In this document: positions 45,317-54,024 of the stretch, in pieces
Position numbering within the stretch: position 1 is the stretch's first letter
How the letters are laid out: each line of letters opens with the position of its first letter
NCBI GenBank assembly: GCA_020635715.1
Contig: JACJZG010000006.1
Coordinates: 115,188-179,187, forward strand
DNA from: Flavobacteriales bacterium
Lineage (GTDB): Bacteria; Bacteroidota; Bacteroidia; Flavobacteriales_F; PHOS-HE28
Reading direction: 5' to 3'
DNA length: 64,000 nt
Notes under the pieces: model-generated
Seen by the model: the letters and a program-made list of their open reading frames with translations, nothing else
The model's database searches: none
Told to the model about the DNA's origin: nothing
Position numbers and translations under genes: made by a program

Positions 45317-47485
45317 CTATTCAGCCCTTGGCGCAAGGTAGCGGTCCAGGTGACCAAGGACCTTGTCCATCAGGTGCACCCGGTCCCTGCCGCGCACGTT
45401 GTGGCCATGCCCCGGGTACTCGAAGAAGTCCACCGGGACACCCTTATCCACACAGGTCTTCAGGAAACGGAGGGCATGCTCGGGCAGGACCACGTCGTCC
45501 TTGCCACCGGTGATGATCAGAAGTGGATCCTGCAGGCGGTCCGCCACGTTGACCAGGTTGGTCGCGCTGTAGCCCTCCGGGTTCTCCTGCGGCGTGTCCA
45601 TGTACCGTTCGGTGTACATCACCTCATAAAGGCCCCAATCCATCACCGGGCCACCGGCAACGCCCGCCTTGAAGACCCCGGGGTGGCGGGTCAGCATCGC
45701 CGTGGTCATATGGCCGCCGAAGCTCCAGCCGTGCACCCCGATCCGCGTGGTGTCCACATAGGGAAGGCTGCGCAGGAAGTCCACCCCGCGCATCTGGTCC
45801 TTCACCTCCAATTCCCCCAGGTGACGATGGATGATCTGTTCGAAGTCCCTTCCTCGGTTGCCGCTGCCGTGCCCATCGACGGTCCAGACGAGGTACCCGC
45901 GCTCCGCAGCCTCCAGCATCCAGAGGGACGCGCCACCCAGGAAACTGTTGGTGATCAATTGCACGTGGGGGCCGTTGTACACGTATATCAGCACCGGATA
46001 CTTGCCATCCTCCTTGAAATAGCTCGGCTTGATCAGGCGCGCATTGAGGCGATCCCCGTTCTCGCCCGCCACGGTGAGCAGTTCCATGGTCCCCACCGTG
46101 TAGCCCGCCAGCGGATCCTTCGCGGTGAGCAGCTCCTTCATCAGACCGCCGGTTCGGCTGTCGCGAAGGACGATCTTGCCGGGCACGGTGAGGCTGCTCC
46201 ACGAATCGATGAGGGTGGTGCCGTCGCTGCTGAGCTTGCCATGGTGGGTGCCGGCCTCCTGGGTCAGACGGCTCACCTTCCCCGAGCGCAGGTCCACGCG
46301 GTACAGGTGGGTCTCGCTGGCGCCTGATGGCCGACCGGGCTGTATGGCGGCGGTGCCCTCCACGATGACGAAGCTCTCCTTCGGGTCCCACCCCACCACG
46401 TCGGTGACCGACCATGAACCCTTGGTCAGTTGACGCACCTCCCGATTCGCCACATCGTAGCGGTACAAATGGTTCCAGCCATCGCGCTGACTTTGCCAGA
46501 TGTACTGTCCGTTGCGCGTCTTCAGGAAGTGAGCGGGATGTTGCGGCTCGAGGTAAACAGTGTCGCTCTCGGTGAGCAGCGTGGCGATCTCACTTCCCGT
46601 GTTCGGATCGTAGCGGACCACGCGCAGGTGCTCCGTGGCTCTGTCAAGATGCACCACATGTATGAACTGACCATCGGCGCTCCAACTGATGTTCGTGAGG
46701 TATTGGTCCGCCGGGGTGCCCGTGCGCAGGAAGTTAGTGCCACCGCTCTTAAGGTCGTAGATGCCGACGGTCACCACATGGCTGCTGTCACCGGCCATCG
46801 GGTAGCGGATCTTGTCGAAGGTGCTGGGCCGGGTGCTGATGTCCTCGAGCTGATAGGGTGTGACCATGCGTTCATCCATGCGGTAGAACGCCAGCTTGTC
46901 GCCGGTGGGTGACCAAAAGGTACCCTTGGTGATCCCATATTCCTGGCGGTGCACACTCTGGCCGTTCACGATACCATCGGTTCCATCCGAGGTGATGCGT
47001 GTGGGTCGCTGCCGACCTTCCTCCTGCACATACAGGTCCTTGTCCAGCGTGTAAGCGATGGCTCCGGTGGTCGGGTGGATGTCCTCATTGGCGGCATCAT
47101 CCGGAAGGCGGGTGACCACCGTGCTGCGGCTCGCGAGGGTGTGCACGTGGAAGCTGCCGTGATGCCAGAAACGGAAGCGTTCCGGGTCCAACCAGGTCAC
47201 CGGTGGCATCGCCTTCAACTTGACGGTGTCCGTGATGGCGGCGTTGAGCGTGGCCAGGTCGATGATGGGAAGGTCCATGCTCTTGCCCAGGGTGCCACGC
47301 ATGAGGCGATCCTCCTTCACGTAACTGTAGGTCGGGGAACCTTCGATCCACTGCAGGCCTTTCATGCGTTCCGGGGCGAGGTCGGTGCCCGCCTTCAGGA
47401 TGGCATCACGCAGGGTGAGCGCCTGCTGCGCGGGAACGATGAAGGGGAGCGCGCACGCGAGCAGAAAGGCGGTAGGTCGGTTCAT
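45317..47485 (-). CDS. S9 family dipeptidyl peptidase IV-like protease
   Basis: The 722-aa protein has a signal peptide (FLLACALPFIVPAQ), an N-terminal DPP4 beta-propeller (PTYSYVKEDRL to about residue 470) and a C-terminal alpha/beta hydrolase. The Ser nucleophile is in GVHGWSFGGHM, the Asp in IITGGKDDVV and the His in YPGHGHNV. An EVMYTERYMDTP segment matches the family. It removes N-terminal X-Pro dipeptides in the periplasm. The start is set at the signal peptide Met, 13 residues inside the longest frame. The two peroxidase genes lie upstream on the same strand. Confidence 0.93.
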   Translation of the reverse strand: MNRPTAFLLACALPFIVPAQQALTLRDAILKAGTDLAPERMKGLQWIEGSPTYSYVKEDRLMRGTLGKSMDLPIIDLATLNAAITDTVKLKAMPPVTWLDPERFRFWHHGSFHVHTLASRSTVVTRLPDDAANEDIHPTTGAIAYTLDKDLYVQEEGRQRPTRITSDGTDGIVNGQSVHRQEYGITKGTFWSPTGDKLAFYRMDERMVTPYQLEDISTRPSTFDKIRYPMAGDSSHVVTVGIYDLKSGGTNFLRTGTPADQYLTNISWSADGQFIHVVHLDRATEHLRVVRYDPNTGSEIATLLTESDTVYLEPQHPAHFLKTRNGQYIWQSQRDGWNHLYRYDVANREVRQLTKGSWSVTDVVGWDPKESFVIVEGTAAIQPGRPSGASETHLYRVDLRSGKVSRLTQEAGTHHGKLSSDGTTLIDSWSSLTVPGKIVLRDSRTGGLMKELLTAKDPLAGYTVGTMELLTVAGENGDRLNARLIKPSYFKEDGKYPVLIYVYNGPHVQLITNSFLGGASLWMLEAAERGYLVWTVDGHGSGNRGRDFEQIIHRHLGELEVKDQMRGVDFLRSLPYVDTTRIGVHGWSFGGHMTTAMLTRHPGVFKAGVAGGPVMDWGLYEVMYTERYMDTPQENPEGYSATNLVNVADRLQDPLLIITGGKDDVVLPEHALRFLKTCVDKGVPVDFFEYPGHGHNVRGRDRVHLMDKVLGHLDRYLAPRAE

Positions 47486-47520
47486 GAGCTGTTGTTCTGG
47501 GACGAAGATGGCGATCCGGT

Positions 47521-48600
47521 TCAATCCAAGGGTGGCCCGAACGCGGGGTCCTTGAGGAAGGTGCTGTCGGTGAGCGCTTCCAGGAAGTGGATCAGGTCCT
47601 GCCTGTCCGTTGGGTCGAGGTGTACCGCGCCGAGCTTCCAGGCGTACATGTGGTCATCGAAGTTCGGGGTGTTCAGATGGACACCATCCGCATAGAAGTC
47701 GACCACTTCGGCCAGCGTGGCGAAGCGCCCATCGTGCATGTAGGGTGCGCTCACCGCACAGTTCCGCAAGGTGGGTGTCTTGAAGCGGCCCATGTGCCAG
47801 GCCTTGCCCGAGACGCCGCCCAATCCGGGATCGGTGATCAAGCTGTCCAGCCCGATGTTCGCGACGGCGTGGTCCTGGAAGAGCGGCAGGCCATGGCAAT
47901 CCACGCAATGCGCGCGCCCGAAGAAGAGGTCCTTCCCGCGCACCTGCGCTGGTGTGAGAGCCGTGGAGTCGCAACCGTAATGGAAGCGGTCGAACGGCGA
48001 GTCGAAGGAGATCAATGTTCGTTCGAACTGGGCAAGGGCGTAGACCACGTGCAGGCTGTCGAATTCCATGGTTCCGAAGGCGCGTCGGAAGTGTTCCTCG
48101 TAGCCCGGCTGCTCCTTCAGGCGCTGGACCACTTCGGACCATTCGTTGAACTGCTCACGATGATCGCGCACCGGTTCGAAAGCCTGCAATTCCAGCGTCA
48201 GGCCGCGGGCATCCCAGAAGAAGAAGTGGTTCCATGCCAGGTTCACCAAGGCCATCGCGTTGCGCGATCCCTGCCGGTCCCGAACCCCTGTGGAATAGCG
48301 CCTTGGATCGCTGAACGCATGTTGCTGCACATGGCAGCTGCTGCACGCGATATCGCCATCACGGGACAAGGCCTTCTCGTAGAACAAGCGACGCCCCAGC
48401 GCGATGCCTTTCGCGGTGAGCGGGTTGTCATAGGGAAGGATCGGGGCATGTTCTTCGGTAACGGCCCATTCCGGATAGGACAGGCTGGCCAGAGCGGGGC
48501 CATTGGATGATGCGACCGCGATAGGCCGCCGGTGGTCACATCCGGTCGCCCAGAGGACCGCAACAGCGCAGCAGCCGGTGAGTATACGACCGATGAGCAC
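47521..48600 (-). CDS. Di-heme cytochrome c peroxidase lipoprotein (second copy)
   Basis: The 359-aa lipoprotein (lipobox AVLWATGC) belongs to the bacterial CcpA/MauG family, which reduces H2O2 with electrons from small carriers. Two heme sites are visible, CSSCH (N-terminal) and CVDCH, with family blocks LGRRLFYEKALSRDG, QQHAFSDPRRYSTG, NLAWNHFFFWDARG and PTLRNCAVSAPYMHDGRF. The GTG start lies 2 nt after the TGA of the upstream homologue, so the pair is an operon. An ATG-initiated alternative would be buried in the neighbour. Confidence 0.92.
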   Translation of the reverse strand: MLIGRILTGCCAVAVLWATGCDHRRPIAVASSNGPALASLSYPEWAVTEEHAPILPYDNPLTAKGIALGRRLFYEKALSRDGDIACSSCHVQQHAFSDPRRYSTGVRDRQGSRNAMALVNLAWNHFFFWDARGLTLELQAFEPVRDHREQFNEWSEVVQRLKEQPGYEEHFRRAFGTMEFDSLHVVYALAQFERTLISFDSPFDRFHYGCDSTALTPAQVRGKDLFFGRAHCVDCHGLPLFQDHAVANIGLDSLITDPGLGGVSGKAWHMGRFKTPTLRNCAVSAPYMHDGRFATLAEVVDFYADGVHLNTPNFDDHMYAWKLGAVHLDPTDRQDLIHFLEALTDSTFLKDPAFGPPLD

Positions 48601-48602
48601 GG

Positions 48603-49676
48603 TCAGTTCGGGTCGCTGAACGCGGGGTTGGTCAGGAAACGTTCGTCCGTGAGGGCATGCAGGAAGGCCACGATGTCGGCCCGTTCCTCCGCATCCAGGT
48701 CCACAAGGCCCAATGTCCACCCGAACATATGGCTGTCCAGGTTCGGGGTCGTCAAGTCGACATCGTCCCCGTAGAAATCAAGAACTTCCTCCAGGGTGGC
48801 CAGGCGACCATTGTGCATATATGGTGCGGTCACCGCCACATTGCGCAGGCCCACGTTCTTGAAACGTCCGCGATCTTCCTCCAGCCCGGTCACCTCCATC
48901 AATCCGAGGTCCGGGTCGTTCTGACCGAAACCGATGTTCTGTAGGTTATGGTCGTTGAAGCGAGGACCCATGTGGCAGTCGCTGCAATGCGCATCGCCGA
49001 AGAAGAGTTCCATACCACGCACTTGCTGCTCGGTCAATGCGCTCTGATCACCGTTCTGCACGTAACGGTCGTAAGGCGAGTCGAAGGAGAGCAAGGTGCG
49101 TTCGAACTGGGCGATCGCCATCACCACCTTCACGCTGTCGATGACGTCGGTGCCGAAGACGGTCTTGAACAGGCCCGGATACGCAGCGTGTGCTTGCAGG
49201 CGTTCCACGACCACTGGCCAGGTGTTCCGCATCTCACCGGGGTCGCGCACGGGACGGAAGGCCTGGTCCTCCAATGATGACGCCCGACCATCCCAGAAGA
49301 AGACATGGTCCCAGGCCAGGTTCTGCACCGTCATGCTGTTCCGGCGTCCCACGCTGCCATCCGTACCGATGGAGAACCGGCGCGGATCGCTGAAGGCATG
49401 CTCCTGCTGATGGCATGTGGCGCACGACATTGTGAAGTCGTTGGACAGTGCCTTTTCATAGAAGAGCTTGCGACCGAGCGCGACACCCTCCACGGTGAGC
49501 GGATTATTGCCCGGAAGGTTCAGGGGGAACACGCCATCATCGGCCCATGCCGGGTAGGACAAGCTGAGCGGGGTAGGGCTGGGATCCCCGTTCGGCATGC
49601 TCGGGTCCTTGCGACAACCAGCGAGGACCACGACGGAAGCCACCAAGAGGCAAGGGACGAAGGTGCGTGCCGACAT
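48603..49676 (-). CDS. Di-heme cytochrome c peroxidase lipoprotein (first copy)
   Basis: The 357-aa lipoprotein (lipobox VVVLAGC) has hemes at CATCH and CSDCH. It is collinear with the downstream homologue throughout (LGRKLFYEKALSNDF, QEHAFSDPRRFSIG, NLAWDHVFFWDGRA, ALTEQQVRGMELFFGDAHC, GLRNVAVTAPYMHNGRL), which indicates tandem duplication. Compared with its partner it carries an insertion near the GLMEVTGLEEDRG segment. It should be periplasmic or outer-membrane-bound and detoxify H2O2 or oxidise a partner protein. Confidence 0.92.
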   Translation of the reverse strand: MSARTFVPCLLVASVVVLAGCRKDPSMPNGDPSPTPLSLSYPAWADDGVFPLNLPGNNPLTVEGVALGRKLFYEKALSNDFTMSCATCHQQEHAFSDPRRFSIGTDGSVGRRNSMTVQNLAWDHVFFWDGRASSLEDQAFRPVRDPGEMRNTWPVVVERLQAHAAYPGLFKTVFGTDVIDSVKVVMAIAQFERTLLSFDSPYDRYVQNGDQSALTEQQVRGMELFFGDAHCSDCHMGPRFNDHNLQNIGFGQNDPDLGLMEVTGLEEDRGRFKNVGLRNVAVTAPYMHNGRLATLEEVLDFYGDDVDLTTPNLDSHMFGWTLGLVDLDAEERADIVAFLHALTDERFLTNPAFSDPN

Positions 49677-49750
49677 CGATGGCGAATTTCGGCGATCCGC
49701 TCAAGGATCACCAGCCTTTCCGGGCAAGTGTGACCCGCTAACGGGGAAGC

Positions 49751-50767
49751 CTAAAGGATGTTCACTTCGCGCTCCAGCTCCACGCCGAACCGCTCTTGGA
49801 CGGTCTTGAGCACGTGTGCGCTCAGTTCGAACACCTCGCTGCCGGTGGCACCACCGCGGTTCACGAGCACCAGCGCCTGTTTGTCATGTACGCCATGTGT
49901 TCCGCGTGAATACCCCTTCAAGCCTGCGCGCTCGATCAGCCAGCCGGCCGCCAGCTTCACCATGCCTGGGCCGGCTGGGTAGGCGACCAGGTCGGGGTGC
50001 TCCGCACGGATCCGATAGGCCAGTGCCTCCGGTACCACCGGGTTCTTGAAGAAACTGCCCGCATTCCCCAGCAGGGTCGGGTCGGGCAACTTGCTTCGGC
50101 GGATCGCGATCACAGCATCGCTCACGTCCCTGATCGTCGGGTCGCTGATGCCCATCCGGTCGAGTTCCTGATGGATGTTGCCGTAGCTGGTGTTGAGCAC
50201 CGGCTTCTTGTTCAACCGGAAGGTGACCGAGAGGATCACGTAGCGGTCCTTGCCCTCGCGCTTGAAGTAGCTCTCGCGGTAGCCGAAACGACAGGCCTCC
50301 TTGTTGAAGGTGATGACCTTTCCGCTGCTGCGGTCCAAGGCCTCGAGCGAGCTGAAGTTGTCCTTGATCTCCACGCCGTAGGCGCCGATGTTCTGCATGG
50401 GCGCCGCACCCACCTTACCGGGGATCAAGGAGAGGTTCTCCACGCCGCCCCAGCCCTGTGCCACACATTCAAGCACGAACGCATGCCAGACCACGCCGGC
50501 ACCGGCCTTCACCCACACATGGTCCGCATCCTCCTGCACCACGGCGATGCCGGGTAGTTCGTTCAATAGCACGGTGCCCTGGAAGTCGTGGGTGAAGAGG
50601 ATGTTGCTGCCCCCTCCGAGGATCAGGACAGGTGCCTGGCTCACCGCTGGTGTGCTGAGCAGTTCGCGCAGGCCATCCACCGAATCGAAGCGGGCCAGCC
50701 GATCAGCTTTGGCCGCGATACCAAAGGTGTTGAGGGATGTGAGGTCGGCGTGCTGCTGCATGGCCAT
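49751..50767 (-). CDS. murB: UDP-N-acetylenolpyruvoylglucosamine reductase
   Basis: The 338-aa FAD enzyme makes UDP-MurNAc for peptidoglycan. Visible motifs are SLNTFGIAAKA near the start, LILGGGSNILF (FAD binding), GAAPMQNIGAYGVEI, FGYRESYFK and the catalytic Ser region LGNAGSFFKNP. The start at 50765-50767 (or the ATG two codons on) fits the family. A weak -7 match (TAAACTTG, 50778-50785) precedes it. It diverges from the glycosyltransferase pair. Confidence 0.95.
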   Translation of the reverse strand: MAMQQHADLTSLNTFGIAAKADRLARFDSVDGLRELLSTPAVSQAPVLILGGGSNILFTHDFQGTVLLNELPGIAVVQEDADHVWVKAGAGVVWHAFVLECVAQGWGGVENLSLIPGKVGAAPMQNIGAYGVEIKDNFSSLEALDRSSGKVITFNKEACRFGYRESYFKREGKDRYVILSVTFRLNKKPVLNTSYGNIHQELDRMGISDPTIRDVSDAVIAIRRSKLPDPTLLGNAGSFFKNPVVPEALAYRIRAEHPDLVAYPAGPGMVKLAAGWLIERAGLKGYSRGTHGVHDKQALVLVNRGGATGSEVFELSAHVLKTVQERFGVELEREVNIL

Positions 50768-50852
50768 GGGAACGGGGGCAAGTTTACTGGACCGCCACCC
50801 GTTACTTTGGCGAGCGCCGCATGGCTTGTACACAGCCCTTCGGTGACAGTCC

Positions 50853-51965
50853 ATGCCCCGCGCCATCGTAGCCGTCACCAACGACCTGAGCACCGACAAC
50901 CGGGTCCACCGGACCTGCATGGTGCTGCGCGAACTGGGTTACGAGGTATTGCTGGTGGGACGCCACCTGCCCGGATCACTACCGCTGGACCGACCATATG
51001 CCACCAAGCGGATGCGGCTGATCTTCCGCAAGGGACCGCTGTTCTATGCGGAGTACAACAAGCGGCTCTTCCTGCTGCTGCTGTTCGCCCGGTTCAAGCT
51101 GGTGGTGGCGAACGACCTGGATACACTGCTCGCCTGCCACCTCGCCGCCAAGGTCCGTCAGAAGCAACTGGTCTACGACAGCCATGAGTTCTTCACCGAG
51201 GTGCCTGAGCTGGTGGAGCGGCCGCGCGTCCGCCGCATCTGGCTGGCCATCGAGCGCTGGATATTCCCGAAGCTCAAGCACATCATCACGGTGAACGACA
51301 GCATCGCGCGGGCTTATCAGGAGCGCTACGGCAAGGAACTCGCGGTGGTGCGGAACATCCCCTTGCCACGGGAACTCGGGCCACTTCCGAGCCGCCAGGA
51401 ACTCGGTCTTCCCGAAGGTCGCTTCCTCCTGATCCTGCAAGGCAGCGGCATCAACGTGCAGCGGGGTGGGGAGGAGGCCGTGTTGGCCATGAAGGAACTG
51501 CCCGATGCGCTCCTGCTGATCATTGGTGGGGGCGATGCCTGGCCTGTGCTGGAGCGGATGGTGGAGGAGCACGACTTGGCCGATCGCGTGCGGCTCATCG
51601 GTAGGATGCCGTACGAGCGCATGATGCAGTACACGCGCCACGCGGACCTGGGTCTGTCGCTGGACAAGGACACCAACCTCAACTATCGCTTCAGCCTGCC
51701 CAACAAGCTGTTCGACTACTTCCGCGCCTCCATCCCCGTGCTGGTGAGCGATCTGCCCGAAGTGGCCGGGATCGTCCGGAAGTACGAGGCAGGCGTCGTG
51801 ATCGACCGGGTGGGACCGGACGTGATCGCCCAGGCGGTCAAGGCCTTGCAGGCTGATCCGGCAGGCCGTGAAGCCCTGCGGCGGAATGCTATTTTCGCGG
51901 CCGCTTCGCTGGACGGTACCCGCGAGCAGGACGCGCTGAAGGCCGTCTTCCAACGACTTGGGTGA
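50853..51965 (+). CDS. Glycosyltransferase, GT4-like
   Basis: The 370-aa GT-B fold enzyme begins with VAVTNDLSTDNRVHR, typical of Bacteroidota GT4 proteins. It carries DLDTLLACHLAAK, VYDSHEFFTEVPEL and the C-terminal donor-binding region LLLIIGGGDAWP, RVRLIGRMPYERM and PNKLFDYFRASIPVLVSDLPE. It probably adds a sugar to a lipid-linked glycan or surface polysaccharide. It overlaps the next glycosyltransferase by 8 bp. A near-consensus TTACTTTG lies at 50802-50809. Confidence 0.85.
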   Translation: MPRAIVAVTNDLSTDNRVHRTCMVLRELGYEVLLVGRHLPGSLPLDRPYATKRMRLIFRKGPLFYAEYNKRLFLLLLFARFKLVVANDLDTLLACHLAAKVRQKQLVYDSHEFFTEVPELVERPRVRRIWLAIERWIFPKLKHIITVNDSIARAYQERYGKELAVVRNIPLPRELGPLPSRQELGLPEGRFLLILQGSGINVQRGGEEAVLAMKELPDALLLIIGGGDAWPVLERMVEEHDLADRVRLIGRMPYERMMQYTRHADLGLSLDKDTNLNYRFSLPNKLFDYFRASIPVLVSDLPEVAGIVRKYEAGVVIDRVGPDVIAQAVKALQADPAGREALRRNAIFAAASLDGTREQDALKAVFQRLG

Positions 51966-53073
51966 ACGACACCTGCATATCATCAGCTTCGATGTGCCCG
52001 CCCCGCCGGATTACGGTGGCGTGATCGATGTCTACTTCAAGGCGAAGGCCCTGGCAGAGGTGGGAGCGAAGGTGCATCTGCACTGTTTCGAGTATGGGCG
52101 GGGGCGCTCGAAGGACCTTGAACGCTTCTGCTCTTCTGTGCATTACTATGAGCGGCATACGGGCAAGCATCAGCTGTTGAATTCGTTGCCCTACGTAGTG
52201 GTGAGCCGGCGGAGCGATGCGCTCGCCGCCCGGTTGCTGAAGGACGACCATCCCATCCTCTTCGAAGGGCTGCACAGCTGTTACAACCTGGGCGACCCAA
52301 GGCTGCACGGCCGCAAGCGGTTGGTTCGTGCCCACAACGTGGAGCACGACTATTACATGGCGTTGGCCAAGGCGGAGGGCAATGCGTTCCGGCGCACCTA
52401 CTTCATCAACGAAGCGCGGAAGCTCCAGCGCTTCGAACCGGTGCTGAGCGAGGCGGACCATATCCTGGCCATCAGCCCCAAGGACCAGGCCTACTTCGCC
52501 GGGCATTTCAAGCACGTGGCGCACATCCCGGCCTTCCATGCCTGCGACAGGGTGGAGGTGGCCGATGGCATGGGCGACTTCGCCTTCTACCATGGCGCAT
52601 TGGGCGTGGCGGAGAACGACCAGGCCGCGCTCTTCCTGGTGCAGAAGGTCTTCAAGAACTCGCCGGTGAAGCTGGTGATCGCGGGCAGCAATGCCAGCAA
52701 GGAACTGAAGCGCGAAGTGGAGAAGGCACCCAACGTGCAATTGCGCGAGAACGTGGACACCGCCGAGATCCACGAGCTGGTGCGGCAGGCCCAGGTGAAC
52801 GTGCTGCCGACCTTCCAGGCCACCGGCATCAAGTTGAAGCTGCTGCTCTGCCTGTACACCGGCCGGCACGTGGTGTGCAACACCCCCATGGTGGAAGGCA
52901 CCGGATTGGCAGAGCTCTGTCATGTGCATGATAGCGCGGAGGCCATGCATACGAGCATCCTGGCCTGCATGGGCACGCCGGCGAACGGACAGGCGATCGA
53001 GAAGCGCGTGGAAGTGCTGGAAGAGCGCTTCAGCAACCGGCGGAACGCGGAGCGGATCCTTCGGCTGATGTGA
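51958..53073 (+). CDS. Glycosyltransferase, second of a pair
   Basis: The 371-aa protein starts at a TTG within the end of the preceding gene. It shows HIISFDVPAPPDYGGVIDVYFKAKAL, the glycine-rich acceptor loop of GT-B enzymes, RAHNVEHDYYMALAK, and a C-terminal half with FYHGALGVAENDQA, LVIAGSNASKELK and NVLPTFQATGIKLKLLLCLYTGRHVV. It was probably made in an operon with the GT4-like protein for one glycan. The donor sugar is unknown. Confidence 0.83.
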   Translation: MGERHLHIISFDVPAPPDYGGVIDVYFKAKALAEVGAKVHLHCFEYGRGRSKDLERFCSSVHYYERHTGKHQLLNSLPYVVVSRRSDALAARLLKDDHPILFEGLHSCYNLGDPRLHGRKRLVRAHNVEHDYYMALAKAEGNAFRRTYFINEARKLQRFEPVLSEADHILAISPKDQAYFAGHFKHVAHIPAFHACDRVEVADGMGDFAFYHGALGVAENDQAALFLVQKVFKNSPVKLVIAGSNASKELKREVEKAPNVQLRENVDTAEIHELVRQAQVNVLPTFQATGIKLKLLLCLYTGRHVVCNTPMVEGTGLAELCHVHDSAEAMHTSILACMGTPANGQAIEKRVEVLEERFSNRRNAERILRLM

Positions 53074-53074
53074 A

Positions 53075-53764
53075 CTAGTTCGCCGCCGCAGCGCTCAGCT
53101 CCAACAGCTTCGAATCCTCGCAGCGTACCACACGCGTGTTGAACTTCTTCATGTGCGTGTAGTCGTGCGTGGCCATGATCACGCTGCGGCCACTGCGGCT
53201 GATCTCGAAGAGCAGGTCCAGGATCTCGCCCGTGGTCTCGGGGTCGAGGTTGCCCGTGGGTTCGTCGGCCAGGATCAGCTCGGGGTCGTTGAGCAATGCA
53301 CGCGCGATGCTCACCCGCTGTTGCTCCCCACCGCTCAGCTCGTGCGGCATCTTGTAGCCCTTGGTCGCTAGGCCCACCTTCTCCAGCACCTGCTGGATGC
53401 GCTCGTCCATGCGTTTCGCATCGCTCCAGCCGGTGGCCTTCAGCACGAAGAGCAGGTTGTCGTTCACACTGCGGTCGGTGAGGAGCTGGAAATCCTGGAA
53501 CACGATCCCGATCTTCCGGCGGAGGAAGGGGACCTGGGAGCGTTTCAGCTTGCGCAGGTCGAAGCCGCAGCAATGCCCTTCGCCCTCCTTCAGGGGCAGA
53601 TCGCCGTACAGCGTGCGCATCAAACTGCTCTTGCCGCTGCCCGTGCGCCCGATCAGGTAGAGGAACTCGCCCTTGTACACCGAGAAGTCCACGTTGTTCA
53701 GGATGAGGTTCTCACGCTGGAAGATCCGCACACCGTGCAGCAGGATGATGGGGCTGTCGCTCAT
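53075..53764 (-). CDS. ftsE: FtsE-like ABC transporter ATPase
   Basis: The 229-aa ATPase has Walker A GRTGSGKSS, Q-loop VFQDFQLL, signature LSGGEQQRVSIARAL, Walker B LILADEPTGNLDP and the H-loop MATHDY. It matches FtsE, which with FtsX links cytokinesis to peptidoglycan hydrolysis. No ftsX is adjacent here, so an MacB/LolD-like role cannot be excluded. The start is set at MSDSPIILLHGV; upstream codons lie in repeat sequence. Confidence 0.85.
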   Translation of the reverse strand: MSDSPIILLHGVRIFQRENLILNNVDFSVYKGEFLYLIGRTGSGKSSLMRTLYGDLPLKEGEGHCCGFDLRKLKRSQVPFLRRKIGIVFQDFQLLTDRSVNDNLLFVLKATGWSDAKRMDERIQQVLEKVGLATKGYKMPHELSGGEQQRVSIARALLNDPELILADEPTGNLDPETTGEILDLLFEISRSGRSVIMATHDYTHMKKFNTRVVRCEDSKLLELSAAAAN

Positions 53765-53784
53765 GCTTCGATTAGCTGTTTGGT

Positions 53785-53862
53785 CGATTAGCTGATCAGC
53801 GGATGGTCGATAGACCGAGCACAAGATCATCAGCTAATCGCCTCATCAGCACATCAGCTAAT
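53785..53862. repeat. Intergenic ATCAGCTAATC-type repeat and 12-bp inverted repeat
   Basis: CGATTAGCTGAT (53785-53796) and ATCAGCTAATCG (53829-53840) form a perfect 12-bp inverted repeat. CATCAGC and AGCTAATC units continue to 53862 with an irregular 8-13 bp spacing. It lies between the divergent ftsE and TPR genes. The rest of that gap (to 54024) shows only a GAACTTTG -7-like site at 54009-54016. Confidence 0.6.
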
Positions 53863-54024
53863 CAGTTCTTCGGATCCAAAGGTCAAAATTTCGGAACGAA
53901 GGTTGCCGTTATCGGTGAGGATGCCCTTGTTGGTCGATCGCCGGAACGTGAACACGCGCGCGTGGAAAAGTGCCCGATCAGTCACTGGATCCCCGCTGCG
54001 CACCCCTTGAACTTTGATCGCCAG

